Shown piece after piece: positions 16,603 to 26,800 of a DNA stretch of 64,000 nt (positions are counted from its first letter, which is position 1; each line of letters opens with the position of its first letter). A program made the position numbers and the translations under genes. The notes under the pieces are model-generated. The model saw nothing but the letters and a program-made list of their open reading frames with translations. It was not told the DNA's origin and did no database searches. The stretch comes from GCA-003244245 sp050699595 (GTDB lineage: Bacteria > Actinomycetota > Actinomycetes > Mycobacteriales > Pseudonocardiaceae). Location of the stretch: positions 62,001 to 126,000 of the forward strand of contig JBOHFI010000004.1 of NCBI GenBank assembly GCA_050699595.1, in the 5' to 3' direction.

Positions 16603-18054
16603 TTACGGTCTTGAGTGCGATGCCGCTGATAAGTGCGCTGCCGAGGTCCGCGCCGCCGACGAACCTTGTATCTTCAGTTTGAAGTTGACGGATAGACGCG
16701 AACTGGACAGGTTTAGAATTGCATCGAAGCGTGATTTGTTCAGAATCAGGTTAGCTTCAAATTCGCACCCAGCAAAGATGGCTAGGTTCTTAACCAGCAC
16801 CCCTTTAAAGTGGGCTGTTTTCGCAAACTGCGCGTCGGAAAAATGAACGTTTTTGAATTCGGCATCATCGAAGTAGGCCTCACCGAAAAACTTGCTGCGG
16901 TCAAAGCTGACACTGCTGCAAAATTGCCCATTTGAGAACGCGCAATTTTCGGCGAATTCGCAATTGACAATATAAAGAATACCCTCAAAATGCGAATTAG
17001 TGAAAGATGTAGGACCCAGCCATTTAATATTGTTGAACAGCACCATTCTATCGTCAAGAAAGCTCGTATCCGCCAGGTCGGCCATACCGTGAAATTCCGC
17101 CTCACTGAAGACTGCGCGATTGTGAAAAATTGAATCACGGAACCAGCAGTCTCCCGAGAATTCGGCCGTCTCGAAGTCTGCATCACCTAAAAAAATTACT
17201 CTTGCGAAAACCGCCTTTTCCTCAAATTTCGCTCCACTAAAACTAGCTACTTCTGCAAAGGTCGCATCATGGAAGGTTGTGTCTTCTGTGAACAATGCGC
17301 CGCCGAATGATGCATTTCGAGTGACGTGAAGGCCGTCGAAATTGGACTGTCCGAAGAGGTGGCATCTGGTCATATCCAAGGAACGGACCTGGCCGTTGGA
17401 CAAGTCAACGCCGTCGAGGTACGCGCCGCGCAGATTCAGATCAATATCGGACCACGCCTGCCGCTCCTCAACGACATCATTACGTCGGAGATGATTGAAC
17501 AACACTTCTTGAGTTGTGAGGCGAACGTGTCGCTCGCCTTCACGGTGTTTCTCGCTGGCGGTGTCGGGCTCGTAAGGCATGCGCAGGTAGGCGCACAGGA
17601 CGTCGATGCACACCTGGCGTTGCTCACCCCAGTCGTCGGCGAGTCGGGCCATGGCGTAGACACCAGCGAGGCGCACAGCGGCTTTTTCGTGGCCGAGCTG
17701 GTCAGCGGCTGTCGTGTAACGCTGGGCGAGTTGCTCGACGTCGGCTCGGTGTCCGTCTCCCTCGACGAGTCGCTGCTTGCGGTAGCCGTAGACGCCGACG
17801 AGGACGGCGCCGACGAACCCGGCGACGGTGATCGTGGTCTTGATGACGTCGAGCGGGTCGATGGAAGCCGGCCCACCGTTGGCTCCAGGACGGGGCACAG
17901 CGACTGCCCGGAGTCTGAGGTAGATGACCCACCACGCTATGGCGCTGGCCATCACGACCCAGAAGGGCGCAACCAGCCACACCGACCACAGTCGTGGTGT
18001 GTATCGGCCCCTGTGGGCGTGGTCTCGTCGCCACCGCGTTCTGTGAGTTGCCAT
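16603..18054 (-). CDS. Membrane-anchored pentapeptide-repeat protein
   Basis: The 483-residue protein has two transmembrane helices near the N-terminus (about residues 22-47 and 69-92), then a charged cytoplasmic region and, from about residue 205 to 455, tandem pentapeptide repeats of the A(D/N)LXX type (AYLDGVDLS, ATFAEVASFSGAKFEEKAVF and so on). Pentapeptide repeats fold into a right-handed beta-helix. The repeat half is clearly AT-richer than the first half. The last 25 residues are Ser/Ala-rich and may be a frame slip. The role is unknown. Confidence 0.75.
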   Translation of the reverse strand: MATHRTRWRRDHAHRGRYTPRLWSVWLVAPFWVVMASAIAWWVIYLRLRAVAVPRPGANGGPASIDPLDVIKTTITVAGFVGAVLVGVYGYRKQRLVEGDGHRADVEQLAQRYTTAADQLGHEKAAVRLAGVYAMARLADDWGEQRQVCIDVLCAYLRMPYEPDTASEKHREGERHVRLTTQEVLFNHLRRNDVVEERQAWSDIDLNLRGAYLDGVDLSNGQVRSLDMTRCHLFGQSNFDGLHVTRNASFGGALFTEDTTFHDATFAEVASFSGAKFEEKAVFARVIFLGDADFETAEFSGDCWFRDSIFHNRAVFSEAEFHGMADLADTSFLDDRMVLFNNIKWLGPTSFTNSHFEGILYIVNCEFAENCAFSNGQFCSSVSFDRSKFFGEAYFDDAEFKNVHFSDAQFAKTAHFKGVLVKNLAIFAGCEFEANLILNKSRFDAILNLSSSRLSVNFKLKIQGSSAARTSAAHLSAASHSRP

Positions 18055-18511
18055 GGGCAGACTCTAAGGGCACACGTCGGTGCGGCCGGGTTGATCGCCT
18101 CCCATCGCTCGGGCGGCGAACTTATCGTCGTGACCTGCGCAAACCGTTGCGTGTAGCGCGAGCGTGGGCACTCACCCGTCCAAGTCTTTCGATGGAACCG
18201 ACCGGCCGCCGGGAGTACAGGGGCAAGGCTCAACCGACGGCTGGCTGGGGCTCTGAGAAATCAGGGCGCGCAGCATGGCCCGTAGCTCCTCCGGTGAGCG
18301 TGCGTGCCCGTGCCGAGGTCACCTGTCCAGCCGTCCACATCGGATGACCGTGCGCCCTCGGGCGCAGGCCTGCGGGCGATCTCCGGCACCCAGCAGCGCG
18401 CTCCGCAAGCGATGCCTCCCAGCAGATTCACCCATCTGGCTCAGTGCACCGGTCGCCGTGCAGTGTGTTCGCATCCCGGATTTTGTCAGGGGTGCCTGCG
18501 AGAATCGGGGT
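18055..18511. other. Intergenic region, nothing recognised
   Basis: This 457-base gap lies between divergent genes (pentapeptide protein to the left, DUF222-HNH gene to the right) and must hold both promoters. I see no supported frame or strong palindrome in it. Confidence 0.4.
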
Positions 18512-19796
18512 GTGACCGTAGCCCTGGGCGAGTCTGTGCGCGCGATGTCGGATTGTCTCGACAGCGTGCGCGGATCGCTCAGCGGCCTGGATGACAAGGG
18601 GATCACTCAGACGCTCCGGGACCATGGAGGTGTTGTCTCGTCAGACGCACGCGGTGATGCTGGAGCTGGTCGCCGAGGCCGACGCGCGGGCCATCGCCAC
18701 GAGGGAGGGTTTCGGCAGCACCCAGCGGCTGCTGGCGGGGATGCTGCGGCTGTCCGCCGCAGAGGCGCGCATGCGGGTGGAGCACGCCGCCATGGTGGGC
18801 ACCCGTCGCACCATCACCGGTGACACTCTGCCGCCGAGGCTGCCCGCGACCGCCGCCGCGTTGACCGCCGGGGAGATCGGGGCCGGGCAGCTGCGGGTGA
18901 TCACCGAGACGATGGCCGCGCTGCCCGCCTCGATCCCCGAGCCGGCGCGGGAGCGCGTCGAGGCCGATCTGGCTGGTTATGCCCGTGATTTCGATCCGCG
19001 CCGGCTGCGCATCATCGCCCAGCACCTGCTCGCCGTCCTCGACCCCGACGGACCCCCGCCAGGTGAGGACCCCGCACCGGCGACGCCGGTACGCGGGGAG
19101 CTGCGGTTGCGTGACCGCCGGGACGGGCGGCTGGGGGTGGAAGGCTGGCTGGACCCCGAGCACGGCGCCATGGTCCGCGCCCTGATCGAGCAACTCGCCG
19201 CCCGCCGCCCCACCACCGACGACGGCGTCCCCGACACCAGAACGGTCCCGCAGCGCCAGGCCGACGCGCTCATCGAACTCTGCGACCGCGCCCGCGGCGC
19301 CGAGGGGTTCCCCACCACCGCCGGGGAACCCCCACACGTCACGGTGACCATCGACTGGGACGCGTTGCGCACCGCACTCGGCACCGGCCTGATGGACTAC
19401 GGGCAGCCCGTCAGCGCCGGCGACGCCCGCCGCCTGGCGTGCGACTGCAAACTGATCCCGGTGGTGCTCGGCGGCGACTCCGAACCCCTCGACGTCGGCC
19501 GCGCCATGCGCACCGTCCCGCTGAGCATTCGCCGCGCCCTCGTCGCCCGAGACGGTGGGTGCACCTTCCCGGGCTGTCATCGACCACCCGGACTCTGCGC
19601 CGCGCACCACGTGCGCCATTGGGCCGACCTCGGCGAGACCACAGTAGGAAACTGCTGCCTCCTGTGCCCGACGCACCACCACCAAGTGCACCTGCAAGGC
19701 TGGGACATCACCATCCACGGCGGACGCGTCGAATTCCGCCCACCTGCGATCATTGACCCCGACCGTCGACCCCTCACCACCCCGCCTCGCCGCTGA
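18512..19796 (+). pseudogene. DUF222-HNH endonuclease-domain protein with an apparent +1 frameshift
   Basis: The family has an N-terminal DUF222 helical domain and a C-terminal HNH nuclease-like finger. The HNH part is intact (CTFPGCHRPP, CAAHHVRHW, LCPTHHHQVH). The expected N-terminus begins at the GTG at 18512 (VTVALGESVRAMSDCL), but the frame must shift by one base at about 18623, where GAC-C-ATG-GAG contains an extra C. An ATG at 18624 could give a protein of 390 residues lacking about 37. Such genes are often multicopy in this group and possibly tied to a mobile intron-like element. Either a real pseudogene, a shortened gene or a sequence error. Confidence 0.75.
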
Positions 19797-19970
19797 TCAC
19801 CATGAGCTGCGCGACCGCCTGTGTCGCCACTCTGCGGTGGAGCTTGCCGCGAGTTCCTGACGGAGTCTCGAGCGGGGCGCTTCGGTGTTCCCGGCGACGC
19901 GAGGCACACAATCCAGGTCTCGCGCCCAGTCAGCCATGCGCCCCCCACGTGGCTGTCCCCGTCGGAGTGC

Positions 19971-20186
19971 TCAGCCGAACTCGCCGGTACGGACGCTGGC
20001 TCTGAACGCGGCCCACTGCTCCGCGGTGAACGTCAGGGCCGGGCCGGTCGGGTTCTTGGAGTCCCGTACGCCATGGACTCCGTCGGGGAGGTCGGCGACC
20101 TCGACGCAGTCACCGCCGTAGCCGTTGCTGTAGCTGGACGTGCGCCACTGGGCGCCGGTCAGGTTGGGGTTGGCCTGTGTGCTCAT
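19971..20186 (-). CDS. DUF397 protein
   Basis: This is a 71-residue protein of the DUF397 family, with the typical core WRTSSYSNGYGGDCVEVADL, then VRDSKNP and FTAEQWAAF. These small proteins are regularly encoded beside an XRE/DUF5753 regulator in actinomycetes, as here, and are thought to work as its partner, somewhat like an antitoxin or anti-regulator. The ATG at 20186 has AGGTGAG about 6 bases upstream. Confidence 0.9.
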   Translation of the reverse strand: MSTQANPNLTGAQWRTSSYSNGYGGDCVEVADLPDGVHGVRDSKNPTGPALTFTAEQWAAFRASVRTGEFG

Positions 20187-20189
20187 CAC

Positions 20190-21017
20190 TCACTCACCTA
20201 GTGCCGCACTCTTGATCAAGAGGGACGATTGTGTGGGGTTGAGCGCCTTCTGGGCCAGCATCCCGAACGCCGTGAGGTAGCTCGCTATCTGTGCCGGGCG
20301 CTCCAGGTAGTCGGAGCTGGCCATGTCCTCCAGGTAGATGATCTCCCCGTCGGGTGGGTCGCCCATCCGCAGGTGGACGAAGCTCGACCCCATCGCGGGG
20401 TGGGCGCCGGCGGAGAACGGCAGCACCTGGATGGTGATGTCGGGATCGTCGCTCAACTCGGCTAGGTGCAGCAGCTGCCGGCCGATGGTCTCTTTATCGC
20501 CGACCTGTCGGCGGATCACCGCCTCGTTGAGGATGGCCCAGATCAGCGGGGCTCCTGCGGAAAGCAACCGCTGTTGGCGCTCGATCCGCGACGCGACCAG
20601 CCGCTCCACCGCTCGGGGGTCCTGGGTGGGGTCGGCGGCCTGGGTGACCACGCGCGCGTAGTCCTCGGTTTGCAGCAGGCCGGGTACCAGCTCGCTCTGG
20701 TAGGTCCGGATCTCCGCCGCGGCTGCTTCCATGCCGACGAAAGTCTTCGCCCAGTCCGGCACCCGCACGGTCGACCGCCGCCGAGCGTACTGCGCTAGCT
20801 GCACCACGACGTCACGCTCGGTGACGCCGTAGAGGTCGAGCAGCGCCTTCACCTCGGCCGGTCGCAGGGTCGCCTTGCCGGTCTCGACCTTGCCGACCTT
20901 CGAGACGCCGCACTCCAGCTCGGCTCCCGCGTCCTCGCGGCTACACCCGGCGGCTTCGCGCAGTCGTCGCAGCTCACGGCCTAGCTGCAAGCGGTAGACG
21001 GTCGGCGGGGTGGCCAC
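20190..21017 (-). CDS. XRE-family regulator with DUF5753 domain
   Basis: Residues 8-60 are a helix-turn-helix (LGRELRRLREAAGCSREDAG, then CGVSKVGKVETGK). The rest is a DUF5753 ligand-binding-like domain with the hallmark YQSELVPGLLQTEDYAR and VLPFSAGAHPAMGSSF. The gene is followed at once by its DUF397 partner, so they form a two-gene operon. Family members regulate development or antibiotic production in Streptomyces; the target here is unknown. Confidence 0.92.
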   Translation of the reverse strand: MATPPTVYRLQLGRELRRLREAAGCSREDAGAELECGVSKVGKVETGKATLRPAEVKALLDLYGVTERDVVVQLAQYARRRSTVRVPDWAKTFVGMEAAAAEIRTYQSELVPGLLQTEDYARVVTQAADPTQDPRAVERLVASRIERQQRLLSAGAPLIWAILNEAVIRRQVGDKETIGRQLLHLAELSDDPDITIQVLPFSAGAHPAMGSSFVHLRMGDPPDGEIIYLEDMASSDYLERPAQIASYLTAFGMLAQKALNPTQSSLLIKSAALGE

Positions 21018-21318
21018 GTGAGCAGTGTGTCACTCCACGGGCACCGCGCCAACAGCAGACCACTCGACGGGCTGGACAACTGGAATGTTCCACTTGTATA
21101 GTGCTTCTAGCGATAGTCGTACTGTCGTAGCGTAAGCGGATCGGATAGATTCGCTGTGCCGGGATCACCACCCCGTTTGAACCGCCAGGGCACGACGTCG
21201 CTAGCCGCCCGGCCCGCTGCTCCCCGACCGCCGGCCGGGCGGCGCCTCACGCTAGGGAAACGGGGAACGACGCGGGCGGGACACGACCCCGCCCGCCTGT
21301 CCGAGAGAGAGGTCAACC
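21018..21318. promoter_or_regulatory. Divergent promoter region with a 9-bp hairpin
   Basis: This 301-base stretch separates the XRE gene from the small gene at 21319. GCGGGCGGG (21272-21280) pairs perfectly with CCCGCCCGC (21288-21296), loop of 7, placed 22 bases before the next start codon. A GAGAGAGAGG ribosome site follows. The hairpin could be an attenuator or a short terminator. Confidence 0.45.
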
Positions 21319-21543
21319 ATGGCTGATGGCGCGACTGCGGGTGCTTCTCGCAATGACCGCAGGACGATCCCGGTCACCTGCGCGGTGCATCGAGGTCCGA
21401 GGGGTTTTGCCAACCTGGTGGTGGAGAGACAGGGCAACGAGATCGTGCTCGACCCGCATGTCACCGGCGAGTGCGTGATCATTTTCGACGAGGACGGCGC
21501 GACGGCGCTGTTCGAGATTCTCCGCACGTGGCTCCGCAGGTGA
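21319..21543 (+). CDS. Small conserved-looking protein of unknown function
   Basis: This is a 74-residue protein with a good ribosome site (GAGAGAGAGG) before its ATG. It has an alternating strand pattern (TIPVTCAVHRGP, FANLVVERQGNEIVLDPH, GECVIIFDEDGATALFEIL) that suggests a small beta-rich fold with one C-terminal helix. It lies directly before HicA and could belong to the same transcript. I do not recognise the family. Confidence 0.6.
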   Translation: MADGATAGASRNDRRTIPVTCAVHRGPRGFANLVVERQGNEIVLDPHVTGECVIIFDEDGATALFEILRTWLRR

Positions 21544-21594
21544 GCGGTGACCCGGCCCCGCGGGTAGACCGCCGCCTTGTCGGTGGTGACTCGG

Positions 21595-21813
21595 ATGCTC
21601 GGTGCCGTGCCGCTTAAGGTAGGTGAGATCATCAAGCTGATCGAGGACGATGGCTGGTATCTGGTCGCGGTCCGAGGTAGCCATCGCCAGTTCACGCATC
21701 CGACGAAGCTGGGCCGGGTGACGGTGCCGGGCAAGCTGAGCCGGGAGTTGTACCTGGAGTTGGAGAGGAGCATCCTGAAACAGGCAGGTTTGTCGAGGAG
21801 GAAGCCGCAGTGA
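21595..21813 (+). CDS. hicA: HicA toxin (mRNA interferase)
   Basis: HicA is a double-stranded-RNA-binding-fold ribonuclease that cleaves mRNA. The chain has the family core KVGEIIKLIEDDGWYLV, then the catalytic-His strand RGSHRQFTHP and RVTVPGK. I use the ATG at 21595; a TTG at 21577 and a GTG close to PLKVGE are also possible. It overlaps the HicB start as GTGA, so toxin and antitoxin are translated together. Confidence 0.88.
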   Translation: MLGAVPLKVGEIIKLIEDDGWYLVAVRGSHRQFTHPTKLGRVTVPGKLSRELYLELERSILKQAGLSRRKPQ

Positions 21814-22025
21814 CCAGCTACGTGATTCTGATCGATGAGACCCCCGACGGGGGCTTCGGCGCGTGGGCACCGGATCTTCCCGGATGCGTTGCCTTGGGTG
21901 ATTCTTACCAAGAGTGCGTGTCCGAGATGAGTGAGGCCGTCGCCTTCCACCTTGAGGGGATGCGTGCGGACGGCCAGCCCATCCCTCCAGCCTCGACGCG
22001 GGCGGCGACGGTCGAAGCCGCCTGA
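21810..22025 (+). CDS. hicB: HicB antitoxin
   Basis: This is a 71-residue antitoxin with the HicB partial RNase H-like fold: YVILIDETPDGGFGAWAPDL, then PGCVALGDSYQECVSEM. It lacks an obvious DNA-binding tail, so it may rely on another factor for autoregulation. The GTG start lies inside the hicA stop. Confidence 0.9.
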   Translation: MTSYVILIDETPDGGFGAWAPDLPGCVALGDSYQECVSEMSEAVAFHLEGMRADGQPIPPASTRAATVEAA

Positions 22026-22107
22026 GGGCTAGTGACCCAGTATCAGTCGCGTCGCGGCGATGTCTGCGGATACACCGAGTTCATCCGTGCGCTCATCCAG
22101 TGCACCG

Positions 22108-22376
22108 CTACAGTGCGTGACTCGCAGGTCCACCGGACGTGCCGGAGAGTCGCAGCGCCGAGTTGCGCCAGGCGGCGGGGCCGGGGTGCAGGGGAGCGCG
22201 CAGCCGGTGTGCCGGGTCGGCCCAGGCGCCGCGCGGCCCTGGCGCCTCGGCAGCCACCACGTCCGCCAGCGCAGCCAGCACCACGACCAGCGCGGCGAGC
22301 TCCTCGTCCGACGGCTCACCCCGCACGATGTGGATAACCCGTGAGTGGCGATACGGGTTATCGCTCACATCGCCAC

Positions 22377-22380
<4 letters not shown>
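22108..22380 (-). CDS. accE: Acyl-CoA carboxylase epsilon subunit
   Basis: Residues 17-35 (IHIVRGEPSDEELAALVVV) match the conserved start of the small epsilon subunit that stabilises actinobacterial propionyl/acetyl-CoA carboxylases, and the ending LRAPLHPGPAAWRNSAL is also typical. The GTG at 22380 overlaps the pccB stop as GTGA; a second GTG at 22368 is possible. The first 16 residues are encoded by a dispersed palindromic repeat, so this N-terminus has probably been extended by its insertion. Confidence 0.82.
22341..22380. repeat. Dispersed palindromic repeat, copy 1 (pccB-accE junction)
   Basis: GTGAGTGGCGAT (22341-22352) and ATCGCCACTCAC (22369-22380) form perfect 12-bp arms with a 16-base spacer. 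The same arms with another spacer occur at 62922-62961. Here the repeat overlaps the start of accE and the stop of pccB. Confidence 0.85.
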
Positions 22381-23951
<1,571 letters not shown>

Positions 23952-23984
23952 GACCGCCGACCTTAGAGGTAGCGTTCGCAGACC

Positions 23985-24815
23985 ATGTGGTCTGATCTTG
24001 AGCGACCCCCCTTACGCGAGGACGCGCTGCGCCGGGCTCTGGTGGTGCCGGCCGGGCCCTATGCCGCGCTGGACGTCGTCGCGACGGTGCCCTCCACGAA
24101 CACCGCGCTGGTCGCCGCGGCACGAGCTGGGGCGCCGGATCGCACAGTGCTGGTTGCCGAACACCAGAGCGCCGGGCGTGGCCGGGCCGCGCGGAGCTGG
24201 GCTGCCCCCGCGCGGTCGGGTTTGACATTGTCGGTGCTGCTGCGACCCACCGAGGTGCCGCAGATCCGCTGGAGCTGGCTGCCGCTGCTGGTGGGAGTGG
24301 TGCTGTGTCGAACCGTCAGCACCCTGGGAGAGCTGCCCGCGGCGCTGAAGTGGCCCAACGACCTGCTACTGGGCACCCGCCGGCGCAAGATTGCCGGGAT
24401 CTTGGCTGAGGTGGTCCCCGCGGGTGCCGCGGTTGTGGTGGGTATCGGGCTCAACGTGACGCTTCGCGCGAACGAGCTGCCGGTGCCTGAGGCGACCTCG
24501 CTGGCCATCGAGCAGGCCGCGTGTACTGACCGCGACCCGCTGCTGCGAGCCGTGCTGCGCGCCCTGGACACCGAGCTTCGGCAGTGGTGTCGGCACAAGG
24601 GTGACCCGGTCGCCTCCGGTCTGCGGGAGGCCTACCGGCAACACTGCGTGACCCTGGGCGAGCAGGTTCGGGTGGACCTGCCCGACCAGCCCGCGTTGAT
24701 AGGCCTCGCGGAGGAGATCGACCCCGAGGGCCGACTGGTGGTGCGCTCAGATGGGCAGCGGCGGGCGCTGTCGGTCGGTGACGTGACGCATGTCCGGTCA
24801 GGCAGCGGGGTGTGA
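23985..24815 (+). CDS. birA: Biotin--[acetyl-CoA-carboxylase] ligase
   Basis: The 276-residue enzyme attaches biotin to carboxylase carrier domains. It shows the catalytic loop SAGRGRAARSW, the SVLLRP-like strand, KWPNDLLLG with the biotin/ATP-site Lys, and GIGLNV. There is no N-terminal DNA-binding domain, so it is a ligase only. It is divergent from pccB with 33 bp between the starts, and this arrangement is common in actinobacteria. Confidence 0.92.
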   Translation: MWSDLERPPLREDALRRALVVPAGPYAALDVVATVPSTNTALVAAARAGAPDRTVLVAEHQSAGRGRAARSWAAPARSGLTLSVLLRPTEVPQIRWSWLPLLVGVVLCRTVSTLGELPAALKWPNDLLLGTRRRKIAGILAEVVPAGAAVVVGIGLNVTLRANELPVPEATSLAIEQAACTDRDPLLRAVLRALDTELRQWCRHKGDPVASGLREAYRQHCVTLGEQVRVDLPDQPALIGLAEEIDPEGRLVVRSDGQRRALSVGDVTHVRSGSGV

Positions 24816-24852
24816 TCACGTTGTGGGTGACTCAGGCGACATGATGTGTCGT

Positions 24853-24987
24853 TTGGGCGACCTGGCCCGGTGACTGCACCTGTCTGCGGGTACCGTGCGT
24901 AACCACCTGTCCGCGGCGATCGGCAAGACCGGCGCGCGCACCCGTGCCGAAGCGGTGCGCATCGCCGAGGACCGGGGTTGGTTGTAG
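24853..24987 (+). pseudogene. Remnant of a LuxR/NarL-type response regulator C-terminus
   Basis: LHLSAGTVRNHLSAAIGKTG followed by RTRAEAVRIAEDRGWL is the DNA-binding helix-turn-helix end of a NarL-family regulator. Just before it, RLGDLAR is followed by a TGA where the family has one more residue, and no receiver domain precedes it. It is a leftover fragment between birA and the methylase-like gene. Confidence 0.7.
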
Positions 24988-24995
24988 GGAGTGCG

Positions 24996-25505
24996 GTGTC
25001 CGTTGACGATGAGCTGAACGTCGAGACCGATCCTGATCTCGACCAGCACTTTCTCAGCAACCCGGCCAAGCTCGCGCTGCTTATCGAGGCGGCGGACATC
25101 CAGCCGACCGACCACGTAGTGGAGGCGGGCGCCGGCATCGGGACAGTCGCTGAGCGCGTACCAGCCTGCCGGAGCTTGACGGTCATTGAGTATGACACTG
25201 GCCTGATTCCGCATCTGCGCAGGCGGGTCCCGCATGCGCAGGTCATCCAGGGTGACGCCTTAGCTGTCCTGCCCACTGTGCATTGCGATGTCTTGGTGAG
25301 CAACCTGCCGTCGACGTTGACGCCAGCCCTCGTTGAGCTGCTGCCGAGGCTGGATTTCCGCGTGGCGCTCGTCACTGTGTCGTCGATTGCTAGCCTAGCG
25401 CCATTGGCAGGCTCTTTTGTGCTCCAGGCGATCGCTGTGCTTGAACCGGGTGATTTCCGGCCGAGACAGACGGTGCGGGCGGAGATTGTCAGGGTCACGC
25501 GGTAG
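24996..25505 (+). CDS. rRNA dimethyladenosine transferase-like (KsgA/Erm fold) methyltransferase
   Basis: The 169-residue protein has the start DQHFLSNPAKLALLIEAA and SAM motif VVEAGAGIGTVAERV of KsgA/Erm-type N6-adenine methylases. The catalytic-loop motif, usually NLPY or NIPY, reads SNLPSTLTP, so the aromatic stacking residue is missing. It is also short, ending before the usual C-terminal domain, which resembles archaeal or minimal forms. The GTG at 24996 has GGGAG upstream. Function as a methylase is uncertain because of the altered loop. Confidence 0.65.
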   Translation: MSVDDELNVETDPDLDQHFLSNPAKLALLIEAADIQPTDHVVEAGAGIGTVAERVPACRSLTVIEYDTGLIPHLRRRVPHAQVIQGDALAVLPTVHCDVLVSNLPSTLTPALVELLPRLDFRVALVTVSSIASLAPLAGSFVLQAIAVLEPGDFRPRQTVRAEIVRVTR

Positions 25506-25529
25506 GTAAGCCACGGTTTGGTAGGTGCA

Positions 25530-26660
25530 GTGTCGATCGTGCGGGCTCGGGTGTCGGTCACCGGGACGTTCTTTCTGCACGGCGCCGTGTTCAGCTCCTG
25601 GTACGCGCGCCTGCCGGCGATCCAGGAGCGGCTCGAGCTCTCGCCGGGAGAGTTGGGGATCGCCCTGTTCGGCGGGCCGGCGGGCCTGCTCGTGGCCCAG
25701 CCGCTGATCGGGGCGCTGGCGGCCCGGACCGGATCGCGCCCCATCGTGGCCGCCGCTCCGCTCTACCTCGGGGCGGTGGTCCTCCCGGCGCTCGCGGTCA
25801 ACACCGTGACGCTGTTCCTGGCCCTGGTACTGGTGGGTGCGGCGAGCGGAGTCCTGGACATCGCGATGAACGCGCAGGGCCTCGCGGTCGAGCGCGCATC
25901 CGCCCGCGATCTGTTCAGCTCACTGCACGCCGCGTTCTCATTCGGCGCGCTCACCGGCGCGGGAGTCGCGACCGCGACTGCCGGCGTCGCCGCGCTGCCG
26001 TACCTGGCGGCGAGCGCCGTCGTGGGCGCGGTGAGCGCCACGGCGCTCGCGCCGGGGCTCCTCGCTGACCGGGGAGATCCCGATGCGCCGCTGTTCGCGC
26101 GGCCGAGTCGTCGCCTCGCCGCGCTGGGTGTGCTCGCGTTCTGCGCGCTGCTGGCCGAGGGGGCGGTCTTCGACTGGAGCGGCGTCTATCTCATCACACA
26201 GACCGGCACGACCGCCGGGCTCGCGCCGCTCGGACTGGCCGCCTTCTCGCTGCTCATGGGCGTGGGCCGGCTCGTCGGCGACCGAGCCGCCGCCCGTGCG
26301 GGCACGACTGACACCGCTCGCGGCGGCGCGCTGCTCGCCGCGCTCGGCCTCGGCGTGGCGCTCGCGTTGGCGACGCCCGTCGCGGCCATCGTCGGGTTCG
26401 CCCTCATGGGCCTGGGCCTGTCCGTCGTCTTCCCCCTCACCCTGCGCGCCTCCACCTTGGGCGCCTCCACGTCGGGGGACCACGCGGCAGCGGCTCCCAG
26501 CCTGGCCGCTGTCACCACGGTCGGCTACGGCGGGCTCCTCGCCGGGCCGCCGGTGATCGGTCTGCTGGCCGAGGCCACCGATCTCCGCTCGGCGCTCGCG
26601 CTGGTGTGCCTCCTGTGCGCTGTGGCCGCCGCACTCGCGGCACACGCCGGCGCCGAATAG
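25530..26660 (+). CDS. Major facilitator superfamily transporter
   Basis: This is a hydrophobic protein of about 376 residues with roughly 12 membrane segments in two six-helix halves joined by a loop near GDPDAPLFARPSRR. The N-terminal GTFFLHGAVFSSWYARLP and LDIAMNAQGLAVER are like sugar/drug proton symporters of the YbjJ type. GTG at 25530 is favoured over a TTG at 25518 by the GGTAGGT just before it. Substrate unknown. Confidence 0.8.
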   Translation: MSIVRARVSVTGTFFLHGAVFSSWYARLPAIQERLELSPGELGIALFGGPAGLLVAQPLIGALAARTGSRPIVAAAPLYLGAVVLPALAVNTVTLFLALVLVGAASGVLDIAMNAQGLAVERASARDLFSSLHAAFSFGALTGAGVATATAGVAALPYLAASAVVGAVSATALAPGLLADRGDPDAPLFARPSRRLAALGVLAFCALLAEGAVFDWSGVYLITQTGTTAGLAPLGLAAFSLLMGVGRLVGDRAAARAGTTDTARGGALLAALGLGVALALATPVAAIVGFALMGLGLSVVFPLTLRASTLGASTSGDHAAAAPSLAAVTTVGYGGLLAGPPVIGLLAEATDLRSALALVCLLCAVAAALAAHAGAE

Positions 26661-26800
26661 GGACAGTGTCCCGGGACACGCTCACTCGACAGCCGGACGA
26701 AGTCGGAACCGCGATCCGATCCGCCCAGGACCACGGCCACCCCATGATCGGCTCGTCGCCAAGCGTAACCCGCTCGCCGTACTCCAGCTCAGGAGCCGAT

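Noticed and set aside
16680..17400. Repeated short motifs as a possible CRISPR array
   Set aside because: The periodicity is of five codons and reflects pentapeptide repeats; no direct repeats of 25-35 bases with spacers are present.
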